This document shows positions 1 through 4,772 of a stretch of 5,395 nt of DNA, in pieces. The stretch is taken from contig DAOWFF010000011.1 of assembly GCA_030638105.1 (NCBI GenBank), forward strand, positions 1-5,395. The letters run 5' to 3'. The stretch is from an archaeon (GTDB lineage: Archaea > Nanobdellota > Nanobdellia > Pacearchaeales > GW2011-AR1). Made by a program: the position numbers and the translations under genes. The notes under the pieces are model-generated. The model had not been told where the DNA came from. It was given only the letters and a program-made list of their open reading frames with translations, and searched no databases. Each line of letters begins with the position of its first letter. The stretch's first letter is position 1.

Positions 1-842
1 AGTGAAGGTAAGACAAAAACACTGCTTTCTCTTAAATATTTTTCTGGATTATTAGACCATCCTTTAAATAAGATTCTTTTTTTTATTCCTAAACTTTTTG
101 CCAATATTTTAAGGTTTTTTTCTTCAGCCCCTCCACCCAAGATTATGAGATTCCCCTCACTTATATTACTAAATATTTTTATTAACGAATCAATATTTTT
201 TTCTCTTGTAAGTCTACATACTGCTATAATATTTTTCTTTTTCAAATTAGATAGTTTAAAATTTTTATTTAATCCTGGAGAAATCTTTTTTATTTTTTTT
301 ATGTATTTTCCGTACAAACTTTTACATTGATTTCGAACACTTTCACTAAGAGTTACGATTTTTAAGTTTTTTACTCCTTTTTTTTCAAGATGGGTAATTA
401 ATTTTGATTGCAAATAATACCTAATCATTTTTACAAACTCCATTTTTTTCCATACGGCTTTAAAATAAAATTGAAGAAATTGTGGAGCAACATACATAGT
501 ATTTTTACTACCAAATTTCTTTTTAAAAGGTTTCATAAAAAGAAAATTAAACGAGATAGCTAAGTCAAATTTTTCTTTTAATTTATTAAGTTTTTTGCTA
601 ACTTCTTTTTGGTGCCAAATTGGCCATGTCCAAATAAATCCTTTTGGAAGCATGGGAGAAGGGTATCTGATTATTCTTATGTCTTGGTAAATTTCTTTAG
701 GAGACAATTCATTTTTTCCATTACTTGCAAGAACTGTTACTTCATGGCCTTTTTTTAGAAATTGTTTTGCCATTTCGATCATGTGGGTTTCAATCCCTCC
801 TAAGACCGGGTAGAAATTAGTATTTGCCATCAAGATTTTCAT
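1..842 (-). CDS. Glycosyltransferase family 4 (GT-B fold), C-terminus cut by window edge
   Basis: The minus-strand frame from the ATG at 842 stays open for 280 codons and runs off the window at base 1. The N-terminus reads MKILMANTNFYPVLGGIETH, the usual GT4 opening with the nucleotide-sugar-side glycine pair (G15-G16) followed by a helix and HEVTVLAS. The second Rossmann domain is visible: AVCRLTREKNID from about residue 207, ILGGG near 234-238, then a segment ending FKGWSNNPEKYLRESSVFVLPS. In GT4 enzymes the donor-binding E-x7-E motif follows that stretch almost at once, so only roughly the last 80-120 residues should be missing. Family members move a sugar from a nucleotide- or lipid-linked donor to a growing surface glycan on the cytoplasmic side of the membrane; the actual sugar cannot be read here. 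The start overlaps the stop of the upstream glycosyltransferase by ATGA, so translational coupling in one operon is likely. I see no strong ribosome site of its own. Confidence 0.93.
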   Translation of the reverse strand, partial: MKILMANTNFYPVLGGIETHMIEMAKQFLKKGHEVTVLASNGKNELSPKEIYQDIRIIRYPSPMLPKGFIWTWPIWHQKEVSKKLNKLKEKFDLAISFNFLFMKPFKKKFGSKNTMYVAPQFLQFYFKAVWKKMEFVKMIRYYLQSKLITHLEKKGVKNLKIVTLSESVRNQCKSLYGKYIKKIKKISPGLNKNFKLSNLKKKNIIAVCRLTREKNIDSLIKIFSNISEGNLIILGGGAEEKNLKILAKSLGIKKRILFKGWSNNPEKYLRESSVFVLPS

Positions 843-2182
843 TGTTTCTCAAAAAGCAAGTTTAATATTTCTTCAGAGATTTTTCCTTGATTTTGAATCT
901 TTTTTGTTATTGCAGATACTTTGCTTATTTCTTTCATTTCCCTCTCTTTGATAAAATTAATCCCTTCTTCAATTGCTTTTTCCCACATCTCTTTTCTTTC
1001 AACTTCGCTTGGAACAGGTATATCTATCCCCCCAAATATTTTTGATTCCCCTTTTTTAACAAATTCAGAATAAACTTTTTTAATCCATTTTAAAGCCCCT
1101 TTTTTATTTCTTGGGTAAATTAAAACAAAAATAGAAATAATTGCGGCGTAGAAATAATCTTCTTTTGAAATTCTCATCCCAGTATTTTTATTTACTCTAT
1201 TGCAGGATTCCATGGCTTTTCTTAGAGAAATTCCTCCTCCAATTTTTCTAAACCAATCATCTCCTTCAAATTTTTGCTCGCTTTTTAATCCATATGCCCC
1301 ATGGACACACTGAAATTTTGGATCTGGTTGAAAATAAATTAAATATCCATTCTCAATTACCTCTAATCCAAATTCCCTATCAAGTCCTCTCCCAATAACA
1401 TTATTTTTGAACCCTCCAACTTCTTGTTAACATTTTCCTCAACATAAAGTAAATGTGGAATTCACATTATTAACTAAAAAAGAAGATAAAATATGAAGCT
1501 CAACATCAAGAAACTTTTCTTTTTCCTCTAAATATTCCAATGGAAAGGCATCTTTATTTGTGGCATATACCCCTCTTATGAAATCAATTTTACCTATTTC
1601 TTTTTTAGAAATGATTTTAGACGGTTTGCTTGACCTAAAATAAGTTGGCATATTTATTAATCCCACATTTACTCCTTTTTTTTCTAATTCTTCAAAAGTA
1701 TAAACTGCTCCGAATGAAGCGTATGGCGGGACAATAGCATCATCGTCCATGAAAATAATATATTTTGAATTAGCAGGCACACTTCCAATATGTCTTGCAA
1801 TAGAGTTTCCTCGTTTTTGTTTGTTTTTAATGTAAATTATTTTTACATTTTTTTCCTTAGCTTCCTCTTTAAACGAATCAACTACTTCTGCGGTGTAATC
1901 TTCGCTATGGTCATCCACAATAACAATTTCGTTTATTGCCGGTTTTTGCAACAGCAATGATTTAATTGCCCAGCTTAAAGGATTAAGTTCTTTTTTTAAA
2001 CCGTTTGGTTTGTAAGGACACCGATTATATGTCGGAATAACTGCAGAAACATCCAATTTGTCATAAGGCAATTTAAAATTATCAAGATAATCAACTTTGT
2101 AATATGGTTTTTTTATTTCTTCTTCAAAGGCCTTTTCAATATCTATCTCTTCAGAATCTTTTGAATTCTTGTTTTTAGACAT
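839..2182 (-). pseudogene. Glycosyltransferase family 2 (GT-A fold), interrupted by two in-frame stops
   Basis: This appears to be one gene of 448 codons. Residues 1-45 are a charged leader. The GT-A domain follows: SAVIPTYNR (46-54), IVIVDD (86-91), KRGNSIAR (123-130), and the metal-binding DDD at 146-148 in IIFMDDDAIVPP. Codon 248 is TGA (1439-1441) and codon 252 is TAA (1427-1429). The same frame then resumes with EVGGF (254-258), GRGLDREFGL (264-273, resembling the family's ED-type catalytic region) and a C-terminal tail to the TGA at 839-841. Between the stops another frame reads FMLRKMLT, which fits the family pattern 'nfMlRk..l.eVGGF'. Two compensating one-base indels, one missing base before it and one extra A near 1424, therefore explain the break better than two nonsense mutations. 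It may be a decaying gene or an assembly or sequencing error. If the stops are real, the product is a 247-residue protein lacking its acceptor-side half. The ATG at 2182 lies just below a TATA box. The stop overlaps the downstream GT4 start by ATGA. Confidence 0.85.
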
Positions 2183-2200
2183 ACTCCAACAACCTATTTT

Positions 2201-2210
2201 GAGTATAAAA
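2201..2210 (-). promoter_or_regulatory. TATA box for the glycosyltransferase operon
   Basis: On the minus strand TTTTATACTC is centred about 24 bases before the ATG at 2182 and is preceded by AAACC, a purine-rich stretch compatible with a BRE. The expected transcription start falls at or near the ATG, so the message would be leaderless or nearly so. No well-spaced Shine-Dalgarno site is present. Confidence 0.6.
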
Positions 2211-2253
2211 GGTTTATTATTTGCGATTTTTGTATGTTTTGTAATTACTAAAA

Positions 2254-2264
2254 CTTTAAAAAAG
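2254..2264 (+). promoter_or_regulatory. Probable TATA box for the acidic small protein
   Basis: CTTTAAAAAAG on the plus strand lies about 48 bases before the ATG at 2307. A start about 25 bases downstream would give a leader of roughly 20-25 bases, long enough to carry the GAGGT ribosome site. The motif is A/T-rich in an A/T-rich setting, so support is moderate. Confidence 0.4.
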
Positions 2265-2295
2265 AAAATTTCTTTTTACAATGATAATTAAATAC

Positions 2296-2300
2296 GAGGT
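2296..2300 (+). promoter_or_regulatory. Shine-Dalgarno site GAGGT deciding the start at 2307
   Basis: GAGGT is complementary to the anti-Shine-Dalgarno end of archaeal 16S rRNA and sits six bases before the ATG at 2307. It selects the acidic frame over the two overlapping frames in this low-complexity stretch. It contrasts with the leaderless arrangement of neighbouring genes. Confidence 0.7.
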
Positions 2301-2306
2301 AAAACA

Positions 2307-2495
2307 ATGGAAGAAAACGAAACACAAGAAGCTACTGAAACTGAAGAGACACCAGAAGTTAAAGAAGAAGAAACTACTGAAACCGAAGAAACTTCAGAAA
2401 CAGAAACTCCAGAAGTTGCTGACGAGGAATCTGAAGAGAAGACAGAAGAAACTTCAGAAGAACCAAAAGAAGAAACTTCAGAAGATTCAGAGTAA
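2307..2495 (+). CDS. Small, extremely acidic, probably disordered protein (62 aa)
   Basis: I do not recognise a family. By hand count 29 of 62 residues are Glu, 13 Thr, 5 Ser and 2 Asp, against only 3 Lys. There are no Leu, Ile, Phe, Tyr, Trp or Cys, so the protein cannot form a hydrophobic core and is presumably disordered, with a net charge near -28. Short internal repeats are visible: ETPEV at 14-18 and 33-37, and EETSE at 27-31, 47-51 and 55-59. No signal peptide or membrane segment is present. The strong Shine-Dalgarno site six bases upstream is the main argument that it is translated. It lies between the divergent glycosyltransferase operon and the protease gene, which has its own promoter, so no shared operon is implied. 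Such acidic tails can mimic nucleic acids or bind basic proteins, but nothing here shows that. The repeat pattern suggests growth by slippage of GAA-rich DNA. Confidence 0.65.
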   Translation: MEENETQEATETEETPEVKEEETTETEETSETETPEVADEESEEKTEETSEEPKEETSEDSE

Positions 2496-2500
2496 ATCAA

Positions 2501-2527
2501 TTTATTTTTTTTATTTATTTTTTTTAT
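2501..2527 (+). terminator. Oligo-T terminator after the acidic protein gene
   Basis: This is a 27-base stretch made almost only of T with a few A, beginning six bases after the TAA at 2493-2495. No GC-rich hairpin precedes it. Intrinsic termination on T-tracts is the usual archaeal mode, and the next gene has its own TATA box right after this tract. Confidence 0.55.
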
Positions 2528-2534
2528 CAACAGG

Positions 2535-2546
2535 TTTATATATTAA
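2535..2546 (+). promoter_or_regulatory. TATA box for the matrixin-like protease
   Basis: TTTATATATTAA is a near-ideal archaeal TATA element centred about 24 bases before the ATG at 2564. Transcription should start at or within a few bases of the ATG, so the mRNA is probably leaderless; the bases before the ATG are a T-run with no Shine-Dalgarno site. Confidence 0.75.
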
Positions 2547-2563
2547 ATCTGCCATTTTTTTTA

Positions 2564-3481
2564 ATGGTTTGGAAAATAATTTTAAGTTTCATTTTTATTT
2601 TATTTTTAATTTTGTCTCTTGTTTTTTACTGGCTTGTGCCATTCAGAACAATTGAATTTAGCACGCAATCAGAGAATTCTAATTTTAGTTTAAACAATTA
2701 TGTGGAGGGAAATATGCAGTTCTATCCGAACATGAGGTATCAGGACTCAGAAATTTCTTATCGTATTGAAGATTGCTCCCTGAAAAAAACAAATGACATG
2801 GAACAGGCGTTTGAGATAATTTCAAATTTGAGTGTTCTGGAGTTTTATCCCGTGGATTTTGGAGAGAAGATTTCTGTAACCTGCGACGAGAAAACCAGAA
2901 TTGAAGAAGGACTGTTTATTGCAGGAGAGGGCGGACCAACAAACATAACAAAGTCCGGGAATTTTTATGTTATTTCAAAAGGGAAAATTTTGCTGATAAA
3001 GGACTCAAAATGCCGAAACCCGAACATTGCTTTGCACGAACTACTTCACGCATTGGGCTTTGACCATTCGGAAAATTCAGATAATATCATGTTTTATTTA
3101 AGTAAATGCGAACAGGTTATTGGGCAGGATCAGATAAACCTGATAAACGAAATTTATTCTGTTCAAAGTTACCCTGACATTGTAATTGAAAATGTGTCGG
3201 CAGTTATGAACGGAAGATACCTTGATGTGAACCTGAGCATTAGAAACAACGGACTTGCGGACTCCGAAGAAATGGAATTATTAATTTATGCTGACCAAGA
3301 ATTCATAAAAGAAATTGAACTTGACGCATTGAAAATCGGGCACGGAAAATTGTTGATGCTGACTCATGTCTGGATTAAAAAAATAAATGTAAATGAAATT
3401 GAGTTTGTGATAAATTCAAGTTTTGATGAGCCGGAAAAAAATAATAATAGAATTAAAATAGGAATAAAAAATAAAAATTAA
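2564..3481 (+). CDS. Membrane-anchored matrixin-like zinc metalloprotease with C-terminal CARDB-like domain
   Basis: This is a 305-residue protein with three parts. Residues 4-25 form one hydrophobic membrane segment, with no evident cleavage site, so the rest probably faces outside. Residues about 60-200 form a metzincin-type peptidase: the zinc signature H158-E159-x-x-H162-x-x-G165-x-x-H168 has three His ligands and the catalytic Glu, and M176 in NIMFY supplies the Met-turn. The spacing resembles the matrixin (M10) family. Four cysteines (71, 107, 150, 182) lie in the external region and could form disulfides. From about residue 203 the pattern YPDIVIENV, then RNNGLADSEE, and finally EPEKNNNRI matches the beta-sandwich CARDB type often found on archaeal and bacterial surface proteins. 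It probably cleaves surface or extracellular proteins at the cell envelope; the substrate is unknown. I see no propeptide cysteine switch, so activity may be controlled otherwise. The start is set by the TATA box 24 bases upstream. The stop overlaps a possible convergent small gene by 4 bases. Confidence 0.9.
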   Translation: MVWKIILSFIFILFLILSLVFYWLVPFRTIEFSTQSENSNFSLNNYVEGNMQFYPNMRYQDSEISYRIEDCSLKKTNDMEQAFEIISNLSVLEFYPVDFGEKISVTCDEKTRIEEGLFIAGEGGPTNITKSGNFYVISKGKILLIKDSKCRNPNIALHELLHALGFDHSENSDNIMFYLSKCEQVIGQDQINLINEIYSVQSYPDIVIENVSAVMNGRYLDVNLSIRNNGLADSEEMELLIYADQEFIKEIELDALKIGHGKLLMLTHVWIKKINVNEIEFVINSSFDEPEKNNNRIKIGIKNKN

Positions 3482-3561
3482 TCGTCTAATTCAAGTTCGT
3501 CGATGGTATCATCAAGAAACTCTTCTTCTTCGTTAGAAATTTTGTTTAAATCTTTTCCCAT
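3478..3561 (-). CDS. Possible 27-residue acidic microprotein
   Basis: On the minus strand an ATG at 3561 opens 27 codons ending in TAA at 3478, tail to tail with the protease gene. The product begins MGKDLNKISNEEEEF and ends in an Asp/Glu-rich stretch (ELELDD), giving a strongly acidic peptide with no membrane segment. Codons are varied rather than a simple repeat. An AATAAATAAAT stretch about 25 bases upstream could act as a TATA element, and GAGG lies 13 bases before the ATG, which is rather far. No family is recognised. It could be a chance frame: the length is short and A/T-rich DNA provides many. The exact convergent packing, with only 4 bases of overlap, favours a real gene. Confidence 0.4.
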   Translation of the reverse strand: MGKDLNKISNEEEEFLDDTIDELELDD

Positions 3562-3607
3562 TGTTTAATGGACGCCTCATTTATTTATTCTTCAAAGAAA
3601 AAAGTTC

Positions 3608-3620
3608 TTTTTAAATATTT
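3608..3620 (+). promoter_or_regulatory. Orphan TATA-like element
   Basis: TTTTTAAATATTT resembles the element that precedes the tRNA gene at 4120 (TTTAAATATC). A start near 3640 would yield a transcript through 3640-3740 that matches no convincing gene: only a 21-codon frame at 3673-3738 without a ribosome site, and a 6-bp inverted repeat ACAGAT (3678-3683) / ATCTGT (3703-3708). The element is close to its own reverse complement, so it could instead serve the small minus-strand frame at 3478-3561. The rest of 3621-3740 holds nothing else I can name. Confidence 0.35.
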
Positions 3621-3743
3621 CTATGGGGGAGAATTAGAATTAAACATAGTCAAGTGTCTGCTGTTTGTAAACATGAAACAGATAGAAAAATTAATTACTC
3701 AAATCTGTGTGAAAATAAAAGAAGATATTACATTATAGAAATC

Positions 3744-3780
3744 TTTAAAAATTAAGAATTAGATTTTAAGATTAAAGGAA
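3744..3780 (+). promoter_or_regulatory. Promoter and ribosome site for the 92-residue hypothetical protein
   Basis: TTTAAAAATT at 3744-3753 is a TATA candidate; a start about 25 bases on would leave a short leader containing AAAGGAA (3774-3780). The AGG core is spaced suitably from the ATG at 3787. Both elements are A-rich, so each alone is weak, but their spacing agrees. Confidence 0.45.
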
Positions 3781-3786
3781 AATAAA

Positions 3787-4065
3787 ATGCCTGAAGAAAA
3801 TAGTTATAATGTTGTTTTTGAATATACTCAAGAAGTAGAACATCCAAATTGTAGATACTGGAGAAGTTATAAGAATGAAGAAGAATTTAATGAACAATAT
3901 ACTCCGCAAATTCAAGAAATACAAATAGCAATTGCAAAAGATGTTTCAGACGAAAGAGCAATTGAGATTTGTGATGAAAGAAGGGATTTATCATTGTCTG
4001 CTAAAATGTCTGATATGCCTAACATACCTAGAATGTCTGCAATTCTTGAGGAAATGTTTAGGTGA
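3787..4065 (+). CDS. Hypothetical protein, 92 aa, no recognised family
   Basis: I do not recognise this gene. The product starts MPEENSYNVVFEYTQEVEHP and is soluble-looking: no signal peptide or membrane segment, many Glu and Asp with enough hydrophobic residues to fold. Residues 7-13 (YNVVFEY) could be a beta strand. About 41-62 (QIQEIQIAIAKDVSDERAIEIC) looks helical, and the Met-rich tail (residues 74, 77, 83, 89) ends in EEMFR. There are two cysteines (22, 62) and no CxxC motif, so a zinc ribbon is unlikely. A TATA-like element, an AGG ribosome site and a downstream T-run define a single-gene transcript. Neighbours on either side have their own promoters and give no hint of role. It may be a lineage-specific gene. 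Confidence 0.7.
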   Translation: MPEENSYNVVFEYTQEVEHPNCRYWRSYKNEEEFNEQYTPQIQEIQIAIAKDVSDERAIEICDERRDLSLSAKMSDMPNIPRMSAILEEMFR

Positions 4066-4079
4066 ACTATTAGTTAATA

Positions 4080-4092
4080 ATTTTTTTCTTTT
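4080..4092 (+). terminator. Oligo-T terminator after the 92-residue protein gene
   Basis: A run of seven T at 4081-4087, then C and more T, begins about 15 bases after the TGA at 4063-4065. No stable hairpin precedes it, as expected for archaeal T-tract termination. Confidence 0.5.
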
Positions 4093-4119
4093 CATACAAA
4101 ATTAATCAACAACACAATC

Positions 4120-4129
4120 TTTAAATATC
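4120..4129 (+). promoter_or_regulatory. TATA box for tRNA-Tyr
   Basis: TTTAAATATC is centred about 27 bases before the first base of the tRNA at 4151, the normal distance for archaeal stable RNA genes. Transcription would start at or just before the mature 5' end, leaving little or no 5' leader. Confidence 0.7.
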
Positions 4130-4150
4130 TAGTAATGTAATAAAATTTAT

Positions 4151-4287
4151 CCCTGCGTAGCTCAGTGGTTAGAGCGCTTGGCTGTAGAATATCTAAGGTG
4201 GAGATTCAATAATGATTACTATGAAACCCCAAAAGCCAAATTTCAGCAGAACCCGAGAGATCCCCAGTTCGAATCTGGGCGCGGGGA
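4151..4287 (+). tRNA. tRNA-Tyr (GUA anticodon) with a 64-nt archaeal intron
   Basis: The cloverleaf can be drawn by hand. The acceptor stem is CCCTGCG (4151-4157) with CGCGGGG (4280-4286), including one U-G pair, and the discriminator is A4287. The D stem is GCTC/GAGC (4160-4163/4172-4175) with loop AGTGGTTA. The anticodon stem is CTTGG (4177-4181) with CCGAG (4253-4257), including one U-G pair. The anticodon GTA is at 4184-4186. The T stem is CCCAG/CTGGG with loop TTCGAAT (4268-4274). C1-G72 with an A discriminator is the archaeal tyrosine identity pattern. The mature tRNA is 73 nt and CCA is not encoded, so it must be added by a nucleotidyltransferase. The gene is split between positions 37 and 38 by an intron. 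It stands alone, with its own TATA box. Confidence 0.95.
4188..4251 (+). other. tRNA intron with bulge-helix-bulge splice motif
   Basis: The intron follows G37 (4187) and ends before position 38 (4252). The splice motif is visible. The 4-bp central helix pairs CTGT (4182-4185, overlapping the anticodon) with GCAG (4246-4249), as C-G, U-A, G-C and U-G. It is flanked by 3-nt bulges AGA (4186-4188) and AAC (4250-4252), with the anticodon stem as the outer helix. Each bulge is cut after its second base. The inner intron helix is weak or absent, a relaxed form of the motif. At 64 nt the intron is longer than a minimal one but too short for a homing endonuclease. Splicing would need the archaeal EndA endonuclease and RtcB ligase. 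Confidence 0.88.
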
Positions 4288-4290
4288 TGC

Positions 4291-4313
4291 ATGGGGCTTT
4301 ATGCCCCATTTTC
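4291..4313 (+). terminator. Hairpin and short T-run just after tRNA-Tyr
   Basis: ATGGGGC (4291-4297) and GCCCCAT (4303-4309) form a perfect 7-bp stem with a 5-nt loop, followed by TTTC. It begins three bases after the discriminator base. It could end the tRNA transcript or shape the 3' trailer for RNase Z processing. The T-run is short for an archaeal terminator, so read-through into 4314 onward is possible. Confidence 0.5.
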
Positions 4314-4324
4314 TTGTTCCAGAA

Positions 4325-4424
4325 CTCAAGCTTAAATTCCGTAGTGTTTTAGTTTGTTCGACGAGCAATGTCCACGAAATGATATTTGCGAAGCCAAACT
4401 TAAAAATTTGAGTGGGCTTGGGAG
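4325..4424. ncRNA. Candidate structured RNA: nested inverted repeats, strand unknown
   Basis: No gene explains this stretch, which is visibly richer in G and C than the flanking intergenic DNA. Several helices nest. CTCAAGC (4325-4331) pairs with GCTTG/GAG (4416-4420, 4422-4424) with one bulged G. TTTTAGTTTG (4347-4356) pairs with CAAACT and AAAA (4395-4400, 4402-4405) with one bulged T. TTC (4357-4359) pairs with GAA (4390-4392). GCAA (4365-4368) pairs with TTGC (4386-4389). AAATT (4334-4338) can alternatively pair with AATTT (4405-4409). No dedicated TATA box is seen on the plus strand, so it might be a trailer of the tRNA transcript. I do not recognise a known RNA class, and hand-found helices in 100 bases can arise by chance. 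Confidence 0.3.
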
Positions 4425-4496
4425 CATGGGTGTGGGGATTTATTAGTTTAAATTTTAAGACAAAGAAAATGGAAAGAATTTTATAGAACATAAAGA

Positions 4497-4712
4497 CTAA
4501 CTTTTAATTAAACTAAACAATCTTTCAATTCTTTTAGTTTCTTCACCTTTTCTTTCTTTAACAAATTTTATTTTCTTAAGAAATTCTAACGACTTCAAAG
4601 CAACTGCTCTATGAGTTTTAATCCTTAAAGAAATTTGTCTAATTGAAAGTTCTTTTTCTTTCAAAAGTAGTTTTATAACCTCTTCAGTTATAATAAGTAT
4701 ATCTCTATGCAT
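4497..4712 (-). CDS. Small winged-helix / helix-turn-helix DNA-binding protein, 71 aa
   Basis: The product is 71 residues, basic, and mostly helical. A first helix spans about 3-18 (RDILIITEEVIKLLLK). LSIRQISLRIKTHRAVALKSLEFLKK (about 22-47) then has the spacing of a helix-turn-helix with a recognition helix after the turn at about 32-35. KFVKERKGEETKRIERLF continues as the hairpin wing and a final helix. This is the compact winged-helix layout of archaeal transcription factors related to the MarR/ArsR/TrmB class. There is no ligand domain or metal-binding cysteine. It is divergent from the PD-(D/E)XK gene at 4773, with 60 bases between the starts. The minus-strand TATA sequence (4731-4741) is about 24 bases from the ATG, so the message is probably leaderless. 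Inverted repeats bordering that promoter suggest it represses itself and its neighbour; this is inference. Confidence 0.75.
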   Translation of the reverse strand: MHRDILIITEEVIKLLLKEKELSIRQISLRIKTHRAVALKSLEFLKKIKFVKERKGEETKRIERLFSLIKS

Positions 4713-4714
4713 AG

Positions 4715-4763
4715 ATGAATAACTACCAATAAATTTTTATACTAAGTATGAATAGTTGTTCAT
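4715..4763. promoter_or_regulatory. Inverted repeats bracketing the divergent promoter: likely operator
   Basis: ATGAATAACTA (4715-4725) and TAGTTGTTCAT (4753-4763) are inverted copies with one mismatch, placed either side of the TATA sequence. The right copy also lies within a shorter palindrome, ATGAA-N6-TTCAT (4748-4763). The left copy sits at the expected minus-strand start region and the right copy at the expected plus-strand start, so a protein bound to both would block both directions. The adjacent winged-helix protein is the natural candidate. Confidence 0.55.
4731..4741. promoter_or_regulatory. Shared TATA region of the divergent gene pair
   Basis: AAATTTTTATA reads as a TATA-like element on both strands (TATAAAAATTT on the minus). 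It is centred about 24 bases from the winged-helix ATG at 4712 and about 37 bases from the ATG at 4773. This predicts a leaderless message leftward and a leader of about 10 bases rightward. Confidence 0.5.
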
Positions 4764-4772
4764 AGGTGTAAA

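Noticed and set aside
145..330. 61-codon Phe/Ile-rich plus-strand frame
   Set aside because: It lies antisense within the clear GT4 glycosyltransferase frame; the Phe and Leu come from Lys codons on the other strand.
839..1213. Separate 124-residue protein starting at 1213
   Set aside because: The same frame continues upstream through GRGLDREF and EVGGF, so this is the C-terminal part of the GT2 gene rather than an independent gene.
1427..1441. Recoding of TGA as selenocysteine or pyrrolysine in the GT2 gene
   Set aside because: A TAA follows four codons later, and the family needs no such residue there. A second-frame match between the stops points to indels.
2281..2655. Lys-rich 124-codon plus-strand frame and Ser/Val-rich 80-codon minus-strand frame
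   Set aside because: Both are shadows of the GAA-rich repeat DNA of the acidic protein. The GAGGT ribosome site fits the ATG at 2307 instead, and the plus frame runs into the protease gene.
3673..3738. 21-codon plus-strand frame MKQIEKLITQ...
   Set aside because: There is no ribosome site, it is very short, and open frames of this length are expected by chance in A/T-rich DNA.
4263..4300. tRNA 3' end as an integration (att) site
   Set aside because: No second copy of the tRNA 3' end and no integrase are seen. The short GCATGGG repeat at 4289 and 4424 is too short to support it.
4178..4411. 77-codon plus-strand open frame starting inside tRNA-Tyr
   Set aside because: It begins in the anticodon stem and covers the intron and second exon, so it cannot be an independent gene.
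4243..4491. 82-codon minus-strand open frame
   Set aside because: It runs antisense through the 3' exon of tRNA-Tyr (the PRPDSNWG part is the reverse of the T arm) and the hairpin, has no family resemblance and no ribosome site. It is an artefact of tRNA sequence.
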